Positions 59,170 through 64,000 of a stretch of DNA of 64,000 bases are shown piece by piece. Below the pieces are notes generated by a model. The model ran no database searches and was not told the DNA's origin. It saw only the letters and a list, made by a program, of their open reading frames with translations. Source of the DNA: Kineobactrum sediminis. GTDB lineage: Bacteria; Pseudomonadota; Gammaproteobacteria; Pseudomonadales; Halieaceae. Each line of letters begins with the position of its first letter. Within the stretch, counting starts at the first letter, position 1. Both the position numbers and the translations under genes were made by a program. The stretch covers positions 124,001 through 188,000 of the forward strand of contig NZ_PKLZ01000001.1 in NCBI RefSeq assembly GCF_002868715.1. The letters are read 5' to 3'.

Positions 59170-60312
59170 TCAGCGGTTTCCTGCTCGTGCGGCGATGAGC
59201 TCGATGAAATGATCAAATAAGGGAGCGGTATCGTGCGGTCCGGGGCTGGCTTCCGGGTGCCCCTGGAAGCTGAACGCCGCCTTGTCGGTACGATGAATAC
59301 CCTGCAGGGAGCCGTCAAACAGTGATTTGTGCGTGACCCGCAGGTTGTCCGGCAGAGTGGACTCATCCACGGCAAAGCCGTGGTTCTGGCTGGTGATGAT
59401 CACGGTGCCATCGTCCAGGTTCTGCACCGGGTGGTTGGCGCCGTGGTGGCCGAATTTCATTTTCACCGTGCGGGCACCGCTGGCCCGGCCCAGTAACTGG
59501 TGGCCCAGGCAGATACCGAACACCGGCACATCCGTTTCCAGGATTTCCAGAATGGCCCTGACGGCGTAATCGCAGGGCTCCGGGTCGCCGGGACCACTGG
59601 ACAGGAACACCCCGTCCGGTTGCATTGCCAGCACTTCGGCGGCAGGCGTCTCGGCCGGCACCACGGTGAGGCGGCAGCCGCGGTCAACCAGCATCCTGAG
59701 GATATTACGCTTGGTGCCGTAATCATAAGCGACCACATGCCAGGGCAGCTCGGCATCGCTGTACTCGCGAAAGCCGGCCCCATGGGCCCAGGTGCCCGCG
59801 CGCCAGGTGTAGGTTGTACTGGTTCCCACCACCTTCGCCAGGTCCATCCCGGTTATACCGGCAAAGCCGCGAGCCTGTGCCACCGCGGCTTCCGCATCGA
59901 CTCCCGCACCGGCCATGATACACCCGCCCTGGGCACCCTTTTCCCGCAGGATCCGGGTAAGACGGCGAGTATCAATGTCGGCAATCGCCACGATGTTGTG
60001 CCGCTGCAGATAGCTTTGCAGGTCTTCCTGGTTACGGTAGTTACTGGCCATCAGCGGCAAGTCGCGAATGACCAGGCCGGTCGCCCAGATGCTCGGGGAC
60101 TCCTCGTCTTCGCTGTTGGTGCCGGTATTGCCGATATGGGGGTAGGTCAGAGTGACTATCTGTCGCGCATAGGAAGGATCGGTAAGGATTTCCTGGTAGC
60201 CGGTCATGGCGGTATTAAATACCACCTCGCCTACGGAAGCACCTTCAGCACCAATTGCCAAACCTTTGAAAACAGTGCCATCTTCAAGGGCCAACAGGGC
60301 GGGAATGGGCAA
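59170..60312 (-). CDS. carA: Carbamoyl-phosphate synthase small subunit
   Basis: Glutamine amidotransferase subunit that feeds ammonia to CarB. The catalytic Cys is in [11 protein letters not shown] near residue 270, and the His/Glu pair is in [15 protein letters not shown]. The start is taken as TTG at 60312: GGAGG lies five bases upstream, while the GTG at 60318 directly abuts the GGAG. A TTG start is also known for E. coli carA. The product is 380 residues. The leader carries a small ORF and a terminator. Confidence 0.95.
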   Translation of the reverse strand: MPIPALLALEDGTVFKGLAIGAEGASVGEVVFNTAMTGYQEILTDPSYARQIVTLTYPHIGNTGTNSEDEESPSIWATGLVIRDLPLMASNYRNQEDLQSYLQRHNIVAIADIDTRRLTRILREKGAQGGCIMAGAGVDAEAAVAQARGFAGITGMDLAKVVGTSTTYTWRAGTWAHGAGFREYSDAELPWHVVAYDYGTKRNILRMLVDRGCRLTVVPAETPAAEVLAMQPDGVFLSSGPGDPEPCDYAVRAILEILETDVPVFGICLGHQLLGRASGARTVKMKFGHHGANHPVQNLDDGTVIITSQNHGFAVDESTLPDNLRVTHKSLFDGSLQGIHRTDKAAFSFQGHPEASPGPHDTAPLFDHFIELIAARAGNR

Positions 60313-60327
60313 GAACACCTCCAGAAA

Positions 60328-60399
60328 TCAGCGGCAAACCTTGGCTGCGGGCGCCCGAAAAAAAGCGAGATGGGGTGACCACATCTCGCTTTTCCTCAT
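60328..60399 (-). CDS. Leader peptide ORF of carAB
   Basis: A 23-codon ORF starting MRKSEMWSPHLAFF and ending AAKVCR. Its TGA is 15 bases before the carA TTG. The ORF begins just before the terminator hairpin and runs through it, so a ribosome on the leader would prevent the hairpin from forming. This is the geometry of pyrL in the E. coli pyrBI attenuator. Translation has not been shown; there is only a weak ribosome site. Confidence 0.6.
   Translation of the reverse strand: MRKSEMWSPHLAFFRAPAAKVCR
60358..60393 (-). terminator. Intrinsic terminator/attenuator in the carAB leader
   Basis: AAAAGCGAGATG and CATCTCGCTTTT form a 12-pair stem with a nine-base loop, followed on the minus strand by seven T. 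It lies about 40 bases upstream of carA and downstream of the predicted car promoter. No upstream gene reads into it from the minus strand within the window. It therefore looks like an attenuator rather than the end of another transcript. Confidence 0.8.
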
Positions 60400-60473
60400 A
60401 GAATCAGCTCTGGTTGTTAGCAGGTAAACACAGGGCCCGGGGCGCGGTCCGGGCGTGTTAAAACTCGGTCCAC

Positions 60474-60502
60474 ATTGTAGGGGATCGCCCCGTGGCTGTC
60501 CA
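60474..60502 (-). promoter_or_regulatory. Candidate sigma-70 promoter of carAB
   Basis: On the minus strand TGGACA (60502-60497), a 17-base spacer and TACAAT (60479-60474). Predicted transcription start is near 60467, giving a leader of about 150 bases that contains the small ORF and the terminator. Confidence 0.7.
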
Positions 60503-60611
60503 GCAAAAGGCTGGGCCAGCTCGCCTTTACCCAGCGCTGCAACAAAGCGGTTGCGTCACGCAGGCCTTCTCTTATCATGTAGGCACCCAATAATAGAAGG
60601 CACAATACACA

Positions 60612-61436
60612 ATGAGCTACAGCACAGGTAAGTCCGCCGTAATAACCGGCGCCGGTTCCGGCATTGGCCGCGCGCTCGCCCGGCAACTCAACAGCGAAGG
60701 CTGCACCCTGTTTCTCAGCGATATCGACGAGGCGGGGCTGGCGGCAACCGTGGCCGGCCTGGCGAGACCAGAGATGGCAGCCCACCAGCAGCTGCTGGAT
60801 GTCGCGGATAAAACCGCCATGGACAGCTGGGCCGAAACCATTCGCGAAGCCCGGGGCAGTGTTGATATTGTGGTCAATAACGCCGGGGTTGCGCTATCCG
60901 CCAGGGTGGACGAGGGGCGTTACGAGGATATCCAGTGGCTCATGGGAATCAATTTCTGGGGCGTCGTTCACGGCACCACCGCATTCCTGCCATTGCTCAA
61001 GGCGGCGCCGACGGCGCACCTGGTCAACATTTCATCCATTTTTGGCATGATCGGCGTGCCCACCCAGTCGGCCTATAACGCCTCCAAATTCGCAGTGCGC
61101 GGTTACACCGATGCCCTGCGGCTGGAGATGGCAGACAGCAACGTGCACGTCTGCTGCGTGCATCCGGGCGGCGTGGGCACCAATATTGCGCGCCGTGGGC
61201 GCGGCGGCCCCGCGGACATGAGCGAAGAGGAGCGCGGAGCCGCTTTCGATCAATATGTTCGCACCACCGCAGAATCAGCGGCGGCACAGATTGTCACCGC
61301 AATAGAGCGACGCAAGCCGCGGCTGGTGATCGGCAGTGACGCCCGCTTCATCAATCTGGTATCTCGGCTGTTCCCGGTAAGTTACCCGCGACTGCTGTCA
61401 GGACTGGGTGCTATAGGCCGCGACGAACAGGCATGA
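60612..61436 (+). CDS. Short-chain dehydrogenase/reductase
   Basis: Classical SDR of 274 residues. The cofactor motif TGAGSGIG is at residues 12-19, NNAG near 92, a catalytic Ser (VNISSIFG) near 142 and the YNASK motif near 155. An acidic residue after the second strand (SDIDEAGL) hints at NAD over NADP. The C-terminal VIGSDARFINLVSRLFP is typical of a group annotated as general SDR oxidoreductases. Substrate unknown. An MFS gene follows 28 bases later. Confidence 0.88.
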   Translation: MSYSTGKSAVITGAGSGIGRALARQLNSEGCTLFLSDIDEAGLAATVAGLARPEMAAHQQLLDVADKTAMDSWAETIREARGSVDIVVNNAGVALSARVDEGRYEDIQWLMGINFWGVVHGTTAFLPLLKAAPTAHLVNISSIFGMIGVPTQSAYNASKFAVRGYTDALRLEMADSNVHVCCVHPGGVGTNIARRGRGGPADMSEEERGAAFDQYVRTTAESAAAQIVTAIERRKPRLVIGSDARFINLVSRLFPVSYPRLLSGLGAIGRDEQA

Positions 61437-61464
61437 CTCCATCGCTTCCCGGCAGCAGCCCGCC

Positions 61465-62655
61465 GTGACCCGCAAACTGCCCTCGGGCCAGTTATTGGTA
61501 TTGATCACCGCGCTGATGGCGACCGCTATCGGCCAGTCGCTGGTATTTGCCATTCTCGCGCCCCTGGGCCGCGAAGTCGCCCTGTCGGAATTACAGATAA
61601 CCTCCATTATTGGCCTTTCCGCATTGGTTTTCGCGGTGGCCGCACCGCACTGGGGTCGCCTGAGTGACCGCATTGGCCGCAAGCCCATCATCATCACCGG
61701 ACTGATCGGCTATACCGCGGGCACCCTTGTATTTACCAGCGTGTTCTACGCGGGGCTGGCTGGAGTCGTGGGCGGCCTGCTGTTCTATGGCGTCGCTTTG
61801 CTGGCGCGCTGCGGGCAAGCAGTGATCATGTCAGCCACCAACCCCGCCACTACCGCCTACGCCGCCGATAACAGCAGCCCAACGCAGCGCTCAAAAACCA
61901 TGGCGCGGCTGGGCACCGCCAACAGCATGGGCACTATCCTGGGACCGGCGGTGAGCGGTGCGCTCGCCACCTTCGGCCTGCTGGCACCGCTCTATTTCGC
62001 CGCTGCGCTGGCGGCTTCCGCGGCGGTACTGGTATGGCGTAAATTGCCGCCTACTCCAAAACAGGAAATAAAGCCGCGCCACCTGCGGGTTCGTCTGCGT
62101 TTCACCGACCGGCGAATAATGCACCTGCTGGCGACCGCCGTGGGGCTGTTTGTGGGGTTTTCCGGTATCCAGCAGACCCTGGGCTTTCAACTGCAGGACA
62201 AACTGGTGCTGACCGGCATCCAGACCGCACAGATGACCGGCGCGGCGTTAATGATATCCGCGACCTTTACCTTTCTGGTACAGATCACCCTGATGCAGCG
62301 GCTCAAACTCGCGCCGGCGCAGGTTATTCGACTGGGGTTGCTGGCCATGCTGATCGGCGCCGTAATCCTGGCGGCGGCCCAGCAGTTCCCCCTGCTCGCC
62401 ATCGGCATGGCATTCCTGGGAACAGGGCTGGGCCTGACCATGCCCTCCATTTCCGCCGGTGCATCGCTGGCGGTGAGCGCAGAAGAACAGGGCGCGGTGG
62501 CCGGCCTGGTAGCCGCCTGCCCCGCCATCGGCTTTGTCGTCGGGCCGATCAGCGCGGGAGCACTGTACCAGGTACATCCTGCGCTGGCGCCTCTGTTCAG
62601 CGCCAGTGTATTCCTTGCTGTGCTGATACTGCTGCTACTCAGGGCCCGCCGCTAA
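61465..62655 (+). CDS. MFS transporter (drug:H+ antiporter-like)
   Basis: A 396-residue, 12-segment major facilitator. Motif A is seen between TM2 and TM3 as GRLSDRIGRKPIIITG. The two six-helix halves are separated by a short cytoplasmic loop (RKLPPTPKQEIKPRHLRVRLRF). The start is GTG at 61465, 28 bases after the SDR stop, so they may form an operon. It ends RARR directly before a cluster of REP-like repeats. Substrate unknown. Confidence 0.85.
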   Translation: MTRKLPSGQLLVLITALMATAIGQSLVFAILAPLGREVALSELQITSIIGLSALVFAVAAPHWGRLSDRIGRKPIIITGLIGYTAGTLVFTSVFYAGLAGVVGGLLFYGVALLARCGQAVIMSATNPATTAYAADNSSPTQRSKTMARLGTANSMGTILGPAVSGALATFGLLAPLYFAAALAASAAVLVWRKLPPTPKQEIKPRHLRVRLRFTDRRIMHLLATAVGLFVGFSGIQQTLGFQLQDKLVLTGIQTAQMTGAALMISATFTFLVQITLMQRLKLAPAQVIRLGLLAMLIGAVILAAAQQFPLLAIGMAFLGTGLGLTMPSISAGASLAVSAEEQGAVAGLVAACPAIGFVVGPISAGALYQVHPALAPLFSASVFLAVLILLLLRARR

Positions 62656-62668
62656 CCCGAGCAAGCCC

Positions 62669-62880
62669 TGGGGTCAGGTCTCGCATTGTAGCACTTGGCC
62701 GCAAGAAGGTGGGAGCTGGGGTCAGGTCTCGCATTGTTGCATTTGGCGGTGAAATTTAAAGGCTGGGGGCAGGGCTCGCATTGTTGCATGCGCCCCGACG
62801 GGGCGCCGGCAACAATGCGAGACCTGACCCCAGCTCCCACCCCACCACAACCAAATGCTACAATGCGAGACCTGACCCCA
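62669..62880. repeat. REP-like cluster: five copies of a 25-bp repeat around a central hairpin
   Basis: The unit TGGGGTCAGGTCTCGCATTG, followed by TNGCA, occurs forward at 62669-62693, 62717-62741 and 62764-62788 (degenerate), and inverted at 62809-62832 and 62856-62880. A 33-bp perfect inverted repeat (62708-62740 with 62809-62841) encloses the hairpin CGCCCC-GAC-GGGGCG (62791-62805). The last copy overlaps the 3' end of the convergent thioesterase gene and supplies its stop codon. No transposase lies inside the cluster. It probably also ends transcription from both sides. Confidence 0.85.
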
Positions 62881-63310
62881 TGGTGGTGCAAATGCTGGCG
62901 AGTGCCTCGCGCAATGGCGTTGGCACCGGCACTGATTTTCCGGTCGCGCGCTCTACGAATACGTGCACAAAGTGTCCATGCACCAGGGCCTGGTCTTCGC
63001 CCTCGCGAAAAATGGCGATGCCGTACTGCACGGAGCTGTTGCCGATACGATCAACCCGCAGGCCGCCCTCCAGTGCTTCCGGGTAACTGGCGGGCGCATG
63101 GTAGTCGCAACCGGACTGCACCACGTAGCCCACGATACTGCCATCGCTGATATCCAGCCCGCCCGCTTCAATCAGGTAGCGGTTGGCGACCGAGTCAAAG
63201 TACGAGTAGTAGATAACGTTGTTGATGTGACCGTAGATGTCGTTGTCCGACCAGCGTGTGCTGATCGGGTAAAACACGCGGTAGTCTGCCCGCTGCGGAG
63301 GAACGCTCAT
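62858..63310 (-). CDS. Acyl-CoA thioesterase, 4HBT hotdog family
   Basis: A 150-residue hotdog-fold protein with the 4HBT signature RWSDNDIYGHINNVIYYSYFD near residues 19-39, which includes the catalytic Asp. VQSGCDYHAPASYPEAL and VHGHFVHVFVER follow. The last seven residues (MGSGLAL) and the stop come from a REP-like repeat copy, so the natural C-terminus has been replaced or extended. The ATG overlaps the stop of the upstream alcohol dehydrogenase gene by four bases. Confidence 0.85.
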   Translation of the reverse strand: MSVPPQRADYRVFYPISTRWSDNDIYGHINNVIYYSYFDSVANRYLIEAGGLDISDGSIVGYVVQSGCDYHAPASYPEALEGGLRVDRIGNSSVQYGIAIFREGEDQALVHGHFVHVFVERATGKSVPVPTPLREALASICTTMGSGLAL

Positions 63311-64000
63311 GGCACCTCCCCGAAGGCGGCGCGATAAATGCCAAGGGCATCGGCCAGCAGCACGGCACGGGGATTATTCACCAGCAACCGCTGTTGTAAC
63401 ATGGCCTCATCCGCCAGCTGCGCCAGATGAGCCTCTACCACACCCACCTGGGCAAGGGTGGCGGGCAACTGCACGTCCGCTATCAATTCGCGTAATGCCT
63501 CCACCAGGGCGCTGGCGCGGGCCTCGTTGCTGCCCTCGATACCGGGGATCACGATATCGGCAAGCTCGGCGTAGAGGTCAACGGCATCGGGCATGTTGAA
63601 TGCCATTACCGAGGGCAATACCAGCGAGTTACTCAGGCCGTGGGGGATATGGTAGTGGCCACCCAGCGGATACGCGAGGGCGTGCACCGCGGCCACCGGG
63701 GCGTTGGCAAAGGCCTGCCCCGCCAGACAGGCGCCCAGCAACATGCTGGCGCGGGCCTCGCGATTACCCCCTTCGTGGACCGCCGTACGGATATTACGCG
63801 ACAGCAGGCGCAGGGCCTCCCGGGCAAAATTATCGGACAGGGGGTTTTTCCTGACGGCAGAGGTGTAGGCCTCGATGGCATGGACCATGGCGTCAATGCC
63901 GGTCATCGCGGTCACTTTTGCCGGCAAACCCAGGGTCAGGTCGGCGTCGAGTACAGCCACATCCGGCAGCAACAATGGCGAAGACACGCCGGCCTTGGTG
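63307..64000 (-). CDS. Iron-containing alcohol dehydrogenase, C-terminal part (runs off the right edge)
   Basis: The frame is open to the end of the window; the visible part reads TKAGVSSPLLLPDVAVLDADLTL and on. Metal-site His residues are in TGIDAMVHAIEAYTS and HALAYPLGGHYHIPHGLSNS, typical of the Fe-dependent group III alcohol dehydrogenase family. The C-terminus is complete (YRAAFGEVP). It forms a coupled pair with the thioesterase. Substrate unknown; the N-terminal cofactor domain is outside the window. Confidence 0.88.
   Translation of the reverse strand, partial: TKAGVSSPLLLPDVAVLDADLTLGLPAKVTAMTGIDAMVHAIEAYTSAVRKNPLSDNFAREALRLLSRNIRTAVHEGGNREARASMLLGACLAGQAFANAPVAAVHALAYPLGGHYHIPHGLSNSLVLPSVMAFNMPDAVDLYAELADIVIPGIEGSNEARASALVEALRELIADVQLPATLAQVGVVEAHLAQLADEAMLQQRLLVNNPRAVLLADALGIYRAAFGEVP

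Noticed and set aside
60313-60318. GTG start for carA
   Set aside because: The GTG abuts the GGAG with no spacing. The TTG six bases on has correct spacing and fits E. coli carA usage.
62669-62880. CRISPR array
   Set aside because: The repeats are in both orientations with unequal spacing and a central hairpin. There are no cas genes.

Overview
The window is a 64 kb piece of a GC-rich gammaproteobacterial chromosome. Its backbone gene order is very close to Pseudomonas: sfsA/dksA/gluQ/cbrA/cbrB/pcnB/folK/panB/panC on one side, and tRNA-fMet/rimP/nusA/infB/rbfA/truB/rpsO/pnp and tRNA-Leu/secG/tpiA/glmM/folP/ftsH/rlmE/yhbY/greA/carB/carA on the other. A PPi-type phosphofructokinase, a TonB receptor and an NSS transporter point to a marine relative such as the Halieaceae/OM60 group. 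That taxonomic placement is inference, made without any database search.

Layout. 1-7.2 kb: truncated RND exporter, mpl, PPi-dependent phosphofructokinase beside inorganic pyrophosphatase, an M15 peptidase, sfsA and an aminotransferase. 7.4-20.4 kb: dksA, gluQRS, then the CbrX-CbrA-CbrB carbon/nitrogen control system. Directly behind cbrB lie a CbrB-like enhancer, a sigma-54 promoter and an A-rich non-coding segment that looks like a CrcZ-type Hfq decoy RNA. pcnB (frameshifted here), folK, a deoxynucleoside kinase, panB, panC and acs follow. 20.4-31.1 kb: a TPP enzyme, then the minus-strand pnp-rpsO-truB-rbfA-infB-nusA-rimP cluster headed by initiator tRNA.

31.2-48.7 kb is accessory DNA lying between initiator tRNA and tRNA-Leu, which are neighbours in Pseudomonas. 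It has an aromatic-catabolism pair (hppD and an FAA hydrolase) with a divergent TetR gene and a palindromic operator. Next comes a cluster with a TonB receptor, a double-CDGSH/double-cupin fusion, an NSS transporter and a class V aminotransferase-fold enzyme, then an OmpA-like protein and a YefM-YoeB module. The last 6 kb is a lower-GC island bounded by copies of the tRNA-Leu 3' end. It carries a three-gene operon (pentapeptide-repeat membrane protein, nucleotidyltransferase, small helical protein), AlpA, an integrase with an amber stop just before its putative catalytic tyrosine, a RhuM-Fic protein, an integrase remnant and a GNAT protein.

48.7-64 kb: the conserved secG to carA block. carAB is preceded by a leader ORF that runs through an intrinsic terminator, like the pyrBI attenuator of E. 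coli. The end holds an SDR, an MFS transporter, a REP-like inverted repeat cluster, a thioesterase and a truncated iron-type alcohol dehydrogenase.

The strongest candidates for new biology are the CbrB/sigma-54/CrcZ-like locus (13.5-13.9 kb), the pentapeptide-channel/nucleotidyltransferase operon (42.9-44.8 kb), the CDGSH-cupin cluster (34-40 kb) and the carAB leader attenuator (60.3-60.5 kb).
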